NCBI GenBank assembly: GCA_051658525.1
Contig: JBOFMT010000084.1
Span: 48,959-112,958 of the forward strand
DNA: 64,000 nt
Origin: JBOFMT01 sp051658525
Lineage (GTDB): Bacteria > Bacillota_I > Bacilli_A > Erysipelotrichales > Erysipelotrichaceae
Direction of reading: 5' to 3'
Part shown: piece by piece, positions 38,509-47,266 of the stretch
Position numbering within the stretch: position 1 is the stretch's first letter
Layout: every line of letters begins with the position of its first letter
Program-made: the position numbers and the translations under genes
Notes under the pieces: generated by a model
What the model was told of the DNA's origin: nothing
What the model saw: the letters and a program-made list of their open reading frames with translations, nothing else
Database searches by the model: none

Positions 38509-39855
38509 TTACTTGATCCCTAGATTGTGTTCGATTTTCATTACTGCTTGACGGAAGATTTCTTTCTCTTCTATCATGATTAAAATCTTATCATAAGAGC
38601 TCATAATCGTGGAATGATCTCGATTTCCAAACTCAAATCCTATTTTAGCAAATGGGAGTTCCAAATGCTTACGGCATAAATACACAGCAATGTGTCTAGC
38701 ATTGGCAATGTTTTGTGTTCGTGTTTTTGACTCGATTTGCGTTTTGGTTAATCCATAAAACTCACAAACACTACGTTTGATTTTTTCTACGGTGATTTCC
38801 TCACCTGTCCTAATAATAGGATCTTCTTTGAATATTTCCGTTGCAAATTCCAAGGTAATTCGCTCTGGGTTATATAGAATTGCCTTAAAAAACAATTCAT
38901 TCAATGCGCCTTCTAGACGTCTAACATCACTCGAAAATTTAGTTGCAATATAGATTAAAACATCTTTATCGACCGTATTTTCATCCGGACGACCTTCTAA
39001 TTTTTTCTCTAAGATAGCAATCGCAGTTTCAAACCCAGGAGAATCTACTGAAACGGATAATCCAGAGTTGAAGCGGCTAATCAAACGCGTTTCAATACCT
39101 TTTAGTTCCGATGGATGAATATCAGAGGTAATGATAATTTGTTTTTTATCAGCGATTAGCTTGTTGTAGAGATTGAAAAAGATTTCCTGTGACCCTCCCC
39201 ATTGGGCCAAACGTTGAATATCATCAATCAACAGGAAATCAACTTCACTAATTTTTTTCTTTACATCTTCGATTGTTTTATTTTTTATTGCTTCAAGGAC
39301 CAGTGCGATAAAGTCTTCACTATAAATATAAAGCAGTTTTTCCGTAGGACGATTTTCCTTTACATAATTTCCAATGGCGTGGAGTAAATGTGTTTTACCA
39401 AGCCCGGAGTTCCCAAAAATAAAAAGAGGATTATAAAACCTTCCGGGGTTGTAAGCACAAGAAAGTGCCGCAGCATGACATTCGCGATTGCTTTGCCCAA
39501 CGACAAAGTTATCAAAGGTATAATTTTTTAATATTTTATCCTCAAATGCAATCGGTTCAGGCGTATTGACACGCTTGATGCGTTCAACATCATCCTTAAT
39601 TATGACTTGACATGTTACTTCCTTATTTAATACACCAGATAATTTTGTTTGAAAAATCTTAATACTATCATCAAAAACTTGCTTATTTATTTTATAAGGT
39701 ACGACAATCGTTGCGAAATCGTCATTCACATCATACAATACCGAATCTTTGATCCAAGTATTGAAGATGGTAATATCAAACGTTTCACTTTCCTTTACTA
39801 AATCGAGTGTTCTCTGCCAAACATCGTCAAAATGACTTTTAATGTAATTTGACAT
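38509..39855 (-). CDS. dnaA: Chromosomal replication initiator DnaA
   Basis: DnaA binds DnaA boxes and melts the origin. The 448-residue AAA+ protein has Walker A IFGNSGLGKTHLLHAIGNY, Walker B VDFLLIDDIQRLAQW, sensor 1 IIITSDIHPSEL and the domain IV signature FGNRDHSTIMSSYDKI at the C-terminus. Domain I is recognisable at the start (DDVWQRTLDLVKESE...FNTWIKD). A GGGAGG ribosome-binding site precedes ATG 39855. The boxes upstream suggest autoregulation, as in Bacillus. Confidence 0.98.
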   Translation of the reverse strand: MSNYIKSHFDDVWQRTLDLVKESETFDITIFNTWIKDSVLYDVNDDFATIVVPYKINKQVFDDSIKIFQTKLSGVLNKEVTCQVIIKDDVERIKRVNTPEPIAFEDKILKNYTFDNFVVGQSNRECHAAALSCAYNPGRFYNPLFIFGNSGLGKTHLLHAIGNYVKENRPTEKLLYIYSEDFIALVLEAIKNKTIEDVKKKISEVDFLLIDDIQRLAQWGGSQEIFFNLYNKLIADKKQIIITSDIHPSELKGIETRLISRFNSGLSVSVDSPGFETAIAILEKKLEGRPDENTVDKDVLIYIATKFSSDVRRLEGALNELFFKAILYNPERITLEFATEIFKEDPIIRTGEEITVEKIKRSVCEFYGLTKTQIESKTRTQNIANARHIAVYLCRKHLELPFAKIGFEFGNRDHSTIMSSYDKILIMIEEKEIFRQAVMKIEHNLGIK

Positions 39856-39882
39856 AAGTACCTCCCAATTCTTCTCCTATAT

Positions 39883-39911
39883 TCTACAACAAAATTAGGA
39901 ATATATCTATC
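39883..39911 (-). promoter_or_regulatory. Weak candidate dnaA promoter
   Basis: TAGAAT (39883-39888) with TAGATA 17 bases upstream on the minus strand, next to the first DnaA box. Both hexamers are imperfect. Confidence 0.35.
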
Positions 39912-39917
39912 ATTAAA

Positions 39918-40255
39918 TGTGGAAAACTTTTATGAAATTACTTTTCCACAAAGTTATCCAATACAAGGAGCCTGTTATAAAAGCTTCTATGATACTTCTC
40001 CACACTTTTCCACAATTCATTATCAACAAAAAGTAGCTGTGGAAAACCGTTTTGTGGATTAAGCAGGGAAATTTTGTCGAAAGATCGACTTATCCACATA
40101 AAATACCACAGCAAAAAAGCCGGGTTTAAAAGTCTGAAATGCACTTATCCACGTTTTCCACACTGTGTGGAAAACTACTGTGGAAAACTATCGGGAAAAC
40201 CATTTTGTCCACGGGGAAAACTTTTCTTCCTTAGGGGCTTCTATCTTTTTCCACA
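39918..40255. other. oriC: Chromosomal origin oriC, main DnaA-box cluster
   Basis: The 517-base gap between dnaA and rpmH holds about fourteen DnaA boxes. The perfect TTATCCACA is at 40090-40098. Single-mismatch forms include TTATCCACG (40145) and TGTGGATTA (40053). Variant TTTTCCACA lies in either orientation at 39918, 39942, 40006, 40038, 40154, 40166, 40179 and 40247. Weaker matches are at 39954, 39996 and 40205. The box at 40154 and its mirror at 40166 form a 9-3-9 inverted repeat. Gene direction flips across this region, as expected for a bidirectional origin. Confidence 0.93.
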
Positions 40256-40288
40256 CAACCGGTTTTAAAAATTATGTAGTTTGTTTTG

Positions 40289-40317
40289 TTGACTTTGGGT
40301 GCTGAATTAGGTATAAT
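40289..40317 (+). promoter_or_regulatory. rpmH promoter
   Basis: TTGACT (40289-40294), a 17-base spacer and TATAAT (40312-40317), 56 bases before rpmH and just outside the DnaA-box cluster. Confidence 0.8.
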
Positions 40318-40372
40318 CTAAAAGCAATGTTCTATTTGTATAAATATTAAAGAAGGAAGTGGAGGTGTCTCT

Positions 40373-40507
40373 ATGAAGAGAACATATCAACCAAGTAAAA
40401 GAAAACACCAAAAAGTTCACGGGTTCCGTGCTCGTATGAAATCTGTTGGGGGACGTAAAGTTTTAGCACGTCGTCGTAGCAGAGGAAGAAAAGTGTTATC
40501 AGCTTAA
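40373..40507 (+). CDS. rpmH: 50S ribosomal protein L34
   Basis: L34 is a small basic component of the large ribosomal subunit. Translation from ATG 40373 gives 44 residues: [20 protein letters not shown], then [20 protein letters not shown] and VLSA. That is the full family length, with the signature TYQPSKR..HGFRARM. AAGTGGAGGTG is the ribosome-binding site. It is the first gene right of the origin, followed by a terminator and then rnpA, the near-universal rpmH-rnpA-yidC order. Confidence 0.98.
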   Translation: MKRTYQPSKRKHQKVHGFRARMKSVGGRKVLARRRSRGRKVLSA

Positions 40508-40532
40508 AAATCACCTCTAGGTGATTTTTTTG
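40506..40532 (+). terminator. Terminator or attenuator after rpmH
   Basis: AAATCACC-TCTA-GGTGATTT followed by T-rich sequence overlaps the rpmH stop. Partial readthrough into rnpA is likely, since no other promoter is evident in the 54-base gap. Confidence 0.8.
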
Positions 40533-40561
40533 TATTTATCCTATTATTATAAGGAGGATAT

Positions 40562-40894
40562 ATGAAAAAAAGATATCGCGTCTGCAAGAGCAGAGAATTT
40601 AAAGCTATATTATCGAATAAACGTTTTTTTGCTTCTCCTACGATCGTACTCTATGTAAAACCGAGAGCTCAAGAGCGTTCTCGCGTAGGAATTTCCGTTA
40701 GTAAGCGAATGGGGAATGCGGTGAAAAGAAATAAAATCAAACGACAAGTAAGAATGATGGTCCAAGAGGTTTATAATTTTCAAGAAGAATTCGATACCAT
40801 TGTATTAATAAGAGATCAGTATAATAAGGAAAATTACGGAACAAACCGAAATAACTTGTTAGCGCTCTACAAAAAGGTTACAATAAGAAAGTAA
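40562..40894 (+). CDS. rnpA: Ribonuclease P protein component
   Basis: RnpA assists the RNase P RNA in maturing tRNA 5' ends. The 110-residue basic protein has the conserved RNR-type motif GISVSKRMGNAVKRNKIKRQVR (about 42-63) and the FDTIVLIRD segment. AAGGAGG lies 5 bases upstream of its ATG. It sits between rpmH and yidC, its standard position. Confidence 0.96.
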   Translation: MKKRYRVCKSREFKAILSNKRFFASPTIVLYVKPRAQERSRVGISVSKRMGNAVKRNKIKRQVRMMVQEVYNFQEEFDTIVLIRDQYNKENYGTNRNNLLALYKKVTIRK

Positions 40895-40924
40895 GTAAAA
40901 ATATATTTAGTTAGGAGAAAAATA

Positions 40925-41815
40925 ATGACACGTTTTTTTAAAGACAGAAAAAAGCTAATCCTGTTGAGTGTATTCGCTATTGTATTGTTAGCAGGGTGCT
41001 CTAATTACATGGGTTCTGATGGACAAGTATTACCAGAAAAAATTATCAGTTTATCAACAACTTGGACTCAAGCCTTTGAAGGTGGTTGGTTTGATGGATT
41101 ATTTGTTTATCCTGTAGCTTGGATGATCAACTTTGTTGCTCAATATTCTGATGCAGGGATTGCAATTATCGTAGTTACGCTATTAATTAACTTTTTAACA
41201 GCTGCTGGTACGATCAAACAACAAGTTGCAACACAAAAAATGCAAATGATGCAACCAGAATTAAACAAAATTCAAGATAAATATAAAGGTAAAACTGATG
41301 AGCGCTCTCGTATGTTGCAAGCGCAAGAAATGCAAAACCTATATAAAAAGTATAATATTAATCCTTTTGCTTCGATGTTAACGTTGTTTATTCAATTTCC
41401 AATTATCTTAGCAGTTTACCAAGCGGTAATGCGTGCTGATTCCGTAATCAATGGTACATTCTTAGGAATTGACTTAGCTCGTACACCAATGCAAGGTATT
41501 ATGGATATGCAATGGTCATATCTAATCATCTTCCTATTGATGATTGTGGTTCAATTCGTTTCTATGAAATTCCCAGAATGGCAAGCAAAACGTAAAAAAG
41601 CTAAATCAAACGTGAAAGAAAAGAAATATGCACAACCGGAAAAAAGCAGTGGTGGTATGGCAGGTTCAATGAACATGATGATGTACGTATCAATTGGTAT
41701 GATTTCATTCCTATCAATCAACTGGCCTTTAGGGATGTCATTCTACTGGTTGGTTTCAGCTGGATCTAGAGTAATTCAAACGATCGTAATCGGTAAATTC
41801 TTTATTAAAGACTAA
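40925..41815 (+). CDS. yidC: Membrane protein insertase YidC/OxaA
   Basis: YidC inserts and folds membrane proteins, alone or with SecYEG. The 296-residue protein starts with a lipoprotein signal (LLAGC, lipid-modified Cys at about residue 25), as in Gram-positive SpoIIIJ/YqjG. Five membrane segments follow. The conserved IKQQVATQKMQMMQPELNKIQDKYKGKTDE cytoplasmic loop lies after the first, and YKKYNINPFASMLTLFIQFPIILAVYQ contains the second. A basic stretch is present around 215-235. It is followed 11 bases later by jag, the usual partner. Confidence 0.97.
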   Translation: MTRFFKDRKKLILLSVFAIVLLAGCSNYMGSDGQVLPEKIISLSTTWTQAFEGGWFDGLFVYPVAWMINFVAQYSDAGIAIIVVTLLINFLTAAGTIKQQVATQKMQMMQPELNKIQDKYKGKTDERSRMLQAQEMQNLYKKYNINPFASMLTLFIQFPIILAVYQAVMRADSVINGTFLGIDLARTPMQGIMDMQWSYLIIFLLMIVVQFVSMKFPEWQAKRKKAKSNVKEKKYAQPEKSSGGMAGSMNMMMYVSIGMISFLSINWPLGMSFYWLVSAGSRVIQTIVIGKFFIKD

Positions 41816-41826
41816 AGAGGTAACAA

Positions 41827-42441
41827 ATGAAACAATATACAGGGAAGAATATTGATGATTTACTCCATAGTGTAGCAACGGAAAAAGGCGTTGAGGTTAC
41901 TCAACTATATTATGAAGTTGTTGAAGAAAAGGGTGGTTTTCTAGGACTAGGCAGTAAAGTAACAGCTGAGATCTATTGTGATCTTGATGTTATCGAGTTT
42001 ATCAAAGCATACTTAGAGCGTTTCTTTCATGGTATTGGCATGGAAGTTAGCGTTTCGGTAACACAAGTTGATAAAGTCTTTAAAGTGCTATTGAATGCAG
42101 ATAATAATGCAATCTTAATCGGTAAAAACGGTCAGCGATTGCAAGCGATTATCGCTGTTACAAGAAGCGCAACATCTGCAGAGTTTAAAAAACGAATCAA
42201 TGTATTTGTTGATATCAACGGATACAAAGAAGAAAAATATGAAAAACTATCTTCGATGGCAGTTCGGATTGCGAAAACCGTACAACGCACGAAGGTTGAT
42301 GTTGTGTTAGATCCAATGCCAAATGATGAACGTAAAGCGATTCATAATTACTTAACTAAAATGAACCATGTTCGTACGGTAAGTGAAGGCGAAGGAAATC
42401 AAAGAAGAATTCGTATTGTATATGATCAAACGAAAAAATAG
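41827..42441 (+). CDS. jag: RNA-binding protein Jag/KhpB (EloR)
   Basis: This 204-residue RNA-binding protein influences cell elongation in streptococci, together with KhpA. The Jag-N domain is at the start (GKNIDDLLHSVATEKGV...KGGFLGLGSKVTAEI). A KH domain follows with ILIGKNGQRLQAI (about 98-110), then an R3H domain with PMPNDERKAIHNYL (about 160-173). It is in the rnpA-yidC-jag cluster. A terminator overlaps its stop codon. Confidence 0.95.
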   Translation: MKQYTGKNIDDLLHSVATEKGVEVTQLYYEVVEEKGGFLGLGSKVTAEIYCDLDVIEFIKAYLERFFHGIGMEVSVSVTQVDKVFKVLLNADNNAILIGKNGQRLQAIIAVTRSATSAEFKKRINVFVDINGYKEEKYEKLSSMAVRIAKTVQRTKVDVVLDPMPNDERKAIHNYLTKMNHVRTVSEGEGNQRRIRIVYDQTKK

Positions 42442-42462
42442 TGGTTTATCCACTATTTTTCT
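42435..42462 (+). terminator. Terminator after jag
   Basis: AAAATAGTGG-TTTAT-CCACTATTTT, a 10-bp perfect stem overlapping the jag stop, followed by TTTTCTTATTTT. A TATAAT at 42473-42478 just beyond could serve pth, but has no clear -35. Confidence 0.85.
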
Positions 42463-42496
42463 TATTTTAGAGTATAATTTTGAAAGAGGTATAAAC

Positions 42497-43057
42497 ATGA
42501 AATTAATTGTTGGACTGGGTAATCCAGGAAAAGAATATGAACGTACACGTCACAATGCAGGATTTATGGTATTGGACGCATTAGCAGGTGCTTGGAATCT
42601 CAATATTTCTACAAAGAAGTTCAAAGGGTTGCTCGCTGAAACGAATATCAAAGGACAAAAGGTGATCTTATTGAAGCCACAAACCTATATGAATTTATCT
42701 GGTGAAAGTGTTCGAGCCGTTGCAGATTTTTATAACTTAGAAGAGGAAGACATCCTTATTATATATGATGATTTAGATTTACCAGTCGGAAAGTTACGAT
42801 TACGAGAAAAAGGAAGTGCCGGTGGTCAAAATGGTGTTAAGAGTATCATTGCACACCTAGGAACACAAACGTTTCCAAGAATTCGCGTGGGAATCGGAAA
42901 AGATCCTAGAATTCCAACGGTTGATTATGTTTTAGGGAAGTTTAGAGAAGATGAAAAGGCAGATTTTAAAACTGCTTGCGAAGAGGCTTGCAAAGCCGCA
43001 GAAGCTTGGGTATCACAAGATTTTTCTGTTGTGATGAACAACTTTAATAAAAAATAA
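42497..43057 (+). CDS. pth: Peptidyl-tRNA hydrolase
   Basis: Pth releases tRNA from drop-off peptidyl-tRNAs. The 186-residue protein has the classical start LIVGLGNPGKEYERTRHNAGFMVLD with the catalytic His. KPQTYMNLSGESV, the IIYDDLDLPVGKLRLREKGSAGGQNGVKSI block and FPRIRVGIGK follow. ATG 42497 is chosen because a longer frame begins inside jag. The pth-mfd pair is conserved in Bacillus, where it lies further from the origin. Confidence 0.97.
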   Translation: MKLIVGLGNPGKEYERTRHNAGFMVLDALAGAWNLNISTKKFKGLLAETNIKGQKVILLKPQTYMNLSGESVRAVADFYNLEEEDILIIYDDLDLPVGKLRLREKGSAGGQNGVKSIIAHLGTQTFPRIRVGIGKDPRIPTVDYVLGKFREDEKADFKTACEEACKAAEAWVSQDFSVVMNNFNKK

Positions 43058-43065
43058 GGTAAGAT

Positions 43066-46000
43066 ATGAAACCAATCCTAGAGTATGTGCAACAAAATCC
43101 TCTAATACAATCGTATGTGGATGGAATAGAAGGAATCGGCAACCTCAGTTTATACGAGGAAGCCCTTTTGCACGTTATTCGCTTTCAAGCAAAACAAGAG
43201 CCATTACTTGTTGTTAAGAGTAACGCGTACCAGGCGCAAAAACTATATCAAGCAGTGATTTCTTTGCTTGCTCAAGATGAAGTATATTTGTATTTGGTAG
43301 AAGAATCAATGCGTGTCGAATATATTGCGGCATCTCCGGAAGCGATGGCGGATCAAATTGAGACGATTGCAAGCATACGTACACAATCTCATGTGCTGGT
43401 GATTACACATACTGCCGCACTTATCAAACGCTTACCCAATCCTGCTACGTTTGCTCACTATTACTTGAATTTACGCATCGACGAGGAAGAGCGATTGGAC
43501 ACTTTAAAAGCAAAACTCTTACAAGCGGGTTATCAAGCAGTGCAACGCATTGACCAACCGCTATGTTTTGCCAGTCGCGGTGGAATTATTGATGTCTACT
43601 CGATGAATTATGAATATCCAATTCGGATTGAATTCTTTGATACGGTCATTGATAGTATTCGCTTTTTTGATATTAGTACCCAAAGAACGATTCGAACAGT
43701 AGATGAAGTAACGATTATACCTGCAACCTTAGATTTGTTTACACCAACGGAAGTTGCGATTGTTCAAGATCATATTGCAAAACAGCGAGAAAAGATCCAT
43801 GATATCGAACGTGCCGAAGCATTAGATGAGCGATTACAACAAGATATTGATGCATTAGATCAACATATTACCAATCACAATTTAAACAAATACTATCGCT
43901 ATCTTCCGCAGGAATTTAGTATTGCCGACTATATGCAACACCCATTTATTGCATTATCAAGCAAAGAAGAAGTCATTGCCGCAAATCAAAGAATCAATGA
44001 AGAAAATATTTCATTTATGCAAGAATTGGTAAGTGAGAATTTAAGTTTGCCGATTTATAGTCTATTCAATGATTTTCAAGCCTTGCGCTTACGGCATACA
44101 TGCTATGAAATCATGCAATTTGGTTCGCTTACAGCAAGTCAAAGTAGTGGAATTGTAGAATTAAGTGTAGAGGATGGTAACCTTGCTGCAGTTTTAAAGA
44201 CCATAATCGAGCAGGCGAAAACACAATGTGTTGCATTGTTATTAAAAGATCATGAAATAATCCAAGTAAAAGAGGCGTTGGATCTAGAAGCGGTAAGCTA
44301 CCGAGAAGAGCCAGAGCATCTGTCTGTAGGAATCAGTCTCTATCATCGAGAAATCTTACAAGGGTTTGCTTGTTTAAACGATAATCTCATCGTATATAGT
44401 TCAAAAGAGTTATTTAAGCGGAAAATCAAACTGGGAAGATATCATAATAAGTTTAAAGAAGCTGATGTGATTCACTCATATTTAGAACTTGAGCGCGGAG
44501 ACTATGTTGTCCATAATCAACATGGGGTTGGAAAATACTTGGGTATTATTACGCGAGCCTTGGATGGAATTCATAAAGATTACTTACAAATAGCCTATAA
44601 AGGGGAAGATGTTTTATTTGTGCCCTTGGAACAATTTAAACTGATTCGTAAGTTTGTAAGCAAAGAAGGTGTTGCCGTAAAATTAAATAAATTGGGCAGT
44701 GGCGATTGGGAAAAAACCAAAGCTCGTATCAAAGAAAATGTTGCTGAACTGGCAAATCGCCTTGTAAAACTTTACGCTTTAAGAGAGGAAAAAGTAGGTT
44801 TTGCCTATGCACTGGACGATGCCTTACAGGCAGAATTTGAAGCTGATTTTCCTTATGAATTGACACCGGATCAAGCGCAAGCAGTTCGGGAAATCAAACA
44901 GGATATGGAAAGTAATCAAGTGATGGATCGCTTGTTGTGCGGAGATGTTGGTTTTGGAAAAACAGAGGTTGCCCTGCGAGCGATCTTTAAAGCCGTAACA
45001 AATCAAAAACAAGTAGCCTACTTGTGTCCGACCACAATATTGTCGTCACAACACTATAAAACTTTTATTAAACGGTTAGCGAACTATCCAGTTAACGTCG
45101 CGATTTTAAATCGTTTTACTACACCAAATCAACAACGTGAAATCTTACAACAGCTCAAAGAGGGGACGATTGATATATTAATCGGTACGCATCGAATTCT
45201 TTCCAAGGATGTTGCTTTTCAAGATTTAGGATTGCTCGTTATTGATGAAGAACAACGGTTTGGCGTTGAGCATAAAGAAAAAATCAAAGAATTAAAGCAT
45301 ACAATAGATGTATTAAGTTTAAGCGCAACGCCGATTCCTAGAACCTTACAAATGTCACTAATAGGAATTCGTTCCCTATCACAACTTAACACACCTCCTC
45401 AAAATCGGGTTCCTGTTCAAACCTTTGTAATCGAAAGAAATTACGATTTAGCGAAAGAAATCATCGAGCGGGAACTTTCTAGAGATGGACAAGTATTCTA
45501 TCTTCACAACAATGTGAAAACGATTTATGAAGTAGCGAATAAGTTAGCGAAAAAGCTACCTGGTGTAAAGATTGGTGTAGCACATGGTAAAATGCACAAA
45601 GAAGAAATTGAAGATGTGATGTTAGCCTTTGTAGAAAATGAATATCAGATTTTAGTTTGTACGACGATTATCGAAACCGGGATCGATATCTCGAATGCAA
45701 ATACCATCGTAATTGATGATGCAGATCGTTTTGGTCTAAGCCAGTTGTATCAAATCAAAGGTCGTGTGGGGCGTAGTGATCGTTTGGCCTATGCCTATTT
45801 GATGTATGCACCACAGAAACAGTTGACGGAAATTGCACAAAAACGTTTGAAAGCAATCAAGGAATTTACGCAATTAGGTAGTGGTTATAAAATTGCAATG
45901 CGAGATTTAACCATTCGTGGTGCGGGTGATTTGTTGGGACCTCATCAAGCAGGATTCATTGATACGATTGGAATCGATATGTACTTGGAAATGTTACATA

Positions 46001-46515
46001 CGGCAATACGAGAAGAAAAAGGCGAAGTTGTGGAAGTTGCAGTGGAACCTAAACGTAGTAATGTGAAATTGGATGCTTATATTCCAGAACAGTTCTCAAC
46101 TGCAGATGGTGAAAAGGTTGCTATTTACCAACAAATAGAACAAATCAATTCCAAGATGGCGTTACGCAATTTAATGGAAGAGTTGGAAGATAATTATGGA
46201 CGTTTACCAAAACAGGTTGCGTTATTGTTTGAAAAGAAACGTTTGGATTTAATGATCAATGAGCCACATTTAGATGTATTTAAAGAAACTGATAAAACGG
46301 TTGAATTGGTATTTTCCAAAGCATTTAGTAGTAAAGTCGATGGCATGCGTTTGTTTGAACTCACTACAAAATTATCACGAGATATCAAAGTAGGATATAC
46401 AAATCAAGTCATTCATATGAAATGGAATAAAACGAAAGGTTGGATGGATCTATTGTTGCAATTACTAGAAGAGACATTACAACTGGTGGAAGGGGATATC
46501 GATGAGATTAGATAA
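43066..46515 (+). CDS. mfd: Transcription-repair coupling factor Mfd
   Basis: Mfd displaces RNA polymerase stalled at lesions and recruits UvrA. The 1149-residue protein has the UvrB-like N-terminus (CFASRGGIIDVYSMNYEYPIRIEFF). The RNA polymerase-interacting CarD-like Tudor domain reads GDYVVHNQHGVGKYLGI. RecG-like helicase motifs follow: LLCGDVGFGKTEVALRA, VIDEEQRFGVEHKE, LSATPIPRTLQMSL, and ETGIDISNANTIVIDDADRFGLSQLYQIKGRVGR. The C-terminal TRCF domain comes last. rqcP overlaps its end by 14 bases. Confidence 0.98.
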   Translation: MKPILEYVQQNPLIQSYVDGIEGIGNLSLYEEALLHVIRFQAKQEPLLVVKSNAYQAQKLYQAVISLLAQDEVYLYLVEESMRVEYIAASPEAMADQIETIASIRTQSHVLVITHTAALIKRLPNPATFAHYYLNLRIDEEERLDTLKAKLLQAGYQAVQRIDQPLCFASRGGIIDVYSMNYEYPIRIEFFDTVIDSIRFFDISTQRTIRTVDEVTIIPATLDLFTPTEVAIVQDHIAKQREKIHDIERAEALDERLQQDIDALDQHITNHNLNKYYRYLPQEFSIADYMQHPFIALSSKEEVIAANQRINEENISFMQELVSENLSLPIYSLFNDFQALRLRHTCYEIMQFGSLTASQSSGIVELSVEDGNLAAVLKTIIEQAKTQCVALLLKDHEIIQVKEALDLEAVSYREEPEHLSVGISLYHREILQGFACLNDNLIVYSSKELFKRKIKLGRYHNKFKEADVIHSYLELERGDYVVHNQHGVGKYLGIITRALDGIHKDYLQIAYKGEDVLFVPLEQFKLIRKFVSKEGVAVKLNKLGSGDWEKTKARIKENVAELANRLVKLYALREEKVGFAYALDDALQAEFEADFPYELTPDQAQAVREIKQDMESNQVMDRLLCGDVGFGKTEVALRAIFKAVTNQKQVAYLCPTTILSSQHYKTFIKRLANYPVNVAILNRFTTPNQQREILQQLKEGTIDILIGTHRILSKDVAFQDLGLLVIDEEQRFGVEHKEKIKELKHTIDVLSLSATPIPRTLQMSLIGIRSLSQLNTPPQNRVPVQTFVIERNYDLAKEIIERELSRDGQVFYLHNNVKTIYEVANKLAKKLPGVKIGVAHGKMHKEEIEDVMLAFVENEYQILVCTTIIETGIDISNANTIVIDDADRFGLSQLYQIKGRVGRSDRLAYAYLMYAPQKQLTEIAQKRLKAIKEFTQLGSGYKIAMRDLTIRGAGDLLGPHQAGFIDTIGIDMYLEMLHTAIREEKGEVVEVAVEPKRSNVKLDAYIPEQFSTADGEKVAIYQQIEQINSKMALRNLMEELEDNYGRLPKQVALLFEKKRLDLMINEPHLDVFKETDKTVELVFSKAFSSKVDGMRLFELTTKLSRDIKVGYTNQVIHMKWNKTKGWMDLLLQLLEETLQLVEGDIDEIR

Positions 46516-46777
46516 ATATCTTAAAGTTGCTAGAATATTAAAGAAACGCACATTATCAAAAGAATTAGCCGATGCAGATCGTGTTACCATCAATGGAAAA
46601 GTTGCAAAACCAGCTAGTCTTGTACAAGTTGGTGATGTTCTTGAAATCTCATTTGGAAATAAAATCATCACGATAAAGGTTCTAGGGTTAGCAAAACAAG
46701 CAAGCAAACACGATGCTGCTGCACTTTATGAAATCGTGAATGAACGATTTATTGAACAAGAAACAGCCAATTCTTAA
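46502..46777 (+). CDS. rqcP: S4-domain ribosome quality-control factor RqcP
   Basis: RqcP (YabO/Hsp15-like) works with RqcH on stalled 50S subunits to stabilise peptidyl-tRNA during alanine tailing. The 91-residue protein is essentially one S4 domain: MRLDKYLKVARILKKRTLSKEL, DRVTINGKVAKPASLVQVGDVLEI. It overlaps mfd and precedes divIC. In Bacillus yabO occupies the same neighbourhood, between mfd and divIC, but with spoVT, yabM, yabN, yabP and yabQ around it; all of these are missing here. Confidence 0.93.
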   Translation: MRLDKYLKVARILKKRTLSKELADADRVTINGKVAKPASLVQVGDVLEISFGNKIITIKVLGLAKQASKHDAAALYEIVNERFIEQETANS

Positions 46778-46788
46778 ATGGAATATGT

Positions 46789-46819
46789 GAAAAGGTTTGA
46801 TTTTTAATCAAGCTTTTTT
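46789..46819 (+). terminator. Terminator of the pth-mfd-rqcP unit
   Basis: GGTTTGAT and ATCAAGCT-type arms pair over about 8 bp with G-U pairs around TTTTA, followed by TTTTTTCTTTT. Confidence 0.65.
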
Positions 46820-46836
46820 CTTTTGCTCAACAAAAT

Positions 46837-46865
46837 TTGCGTTATTTCGTGAAAAAGTTTATAAT
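46837..46865 (+). promoter_or_regulatory. divIC promoter
   Basis: TTGCGT (46837-46842), a 17-base spacer and TATAAT (46860-46865), 34 bases upstream of the divIC start. Confidence 0.7.
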
Positions 46866-46898
46866 ATTCGTGAGACCTTGCACAAAGGAGACGATAGT

Positions 46899-47210
46899 AT
46901 GAAACAAAAAAAGAAAACAAATAAAAAAATGAAACGATATGCACGTAGTGCATTTAAATTATTTGCAATTGCAATCATAGCATTTTGCGGATTTCAAGTG
47001 TATGGCGATGTGAGTACAACAATGCAATTACGCGCTGAGAAGCAAGAAGCAGAGCAAATTGTATTGAGCCTGGCATCTCAAAAAGAAATTTTATCAGAAG
47101 AGATTCAAAAATTGGAAGATCCTGAGTACGTAAAACGTTATGCACGTGGTAAGTATATGGTTACAAAAGATGGAGAGCAAGTGTTTAAATTACCATCAAA
47201 AGAAGAATAA
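46899..47210 (+). CDS. divIC: Septum formation initiator DivIC/FtsB-like protein
   Basis: DivIC is a bitopic divisome protein that forms a complex with FtsL and DivIB. The 103-residue protein has a basic cytoplasmic head (KQKKKTNKKMKR), one membrane segment (about 20-38) and a coiled coil (LRAEKQEAEQIVLSLASQKEILSEEIQKLE). The family ending YVKRYARGKYMVTKDGEQVFKLP is present. The start is ATG 46899, 8 bases after AAAGGAG; a longer frame would include the promoter. In Bacillus divIC also follows yabO. Confidence 0.92.
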   Translation: MKQKKKTNKKMKRYARSAFKLFAIAIIAFCGFQVYGDVSTTMQLRAEKQEAEQIVLSLASQKEILSEEIQKLEDPEYVKRYARGKYMVTKDGEQVFKLPSKEE

Positions 47211-47215
47211 GAATG

Positions 47216-47266
47216 AAAAAGCTAACTAGAAAGCTCCAGGAAGGAGAGTGCCAGTTAGCTTTTTTT
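47216..47266. terminator. Large bidirectional terminator between divIC and the HNH gene
   Basis: Arms AAAAAGCTAACT and AGTTAGCTTTTTT (12 bp) enclose about 25 bases that hold a second small stem (CTCC/GGAG). Both convergent genes end at it. Confidence 0.8.

Noticed and set aside
42473..42478. TATAAT before pth as a strong promoter
   Set aside because: No acceptable -35 exists because the 17-base position falls in the jag terminator stem; left as a remark only.
46797..46898. Upstream extension of divIC
   Set aside because: It would span a terminator tail and a consensus-like promoter; the ribosome-binding site is before 46899.
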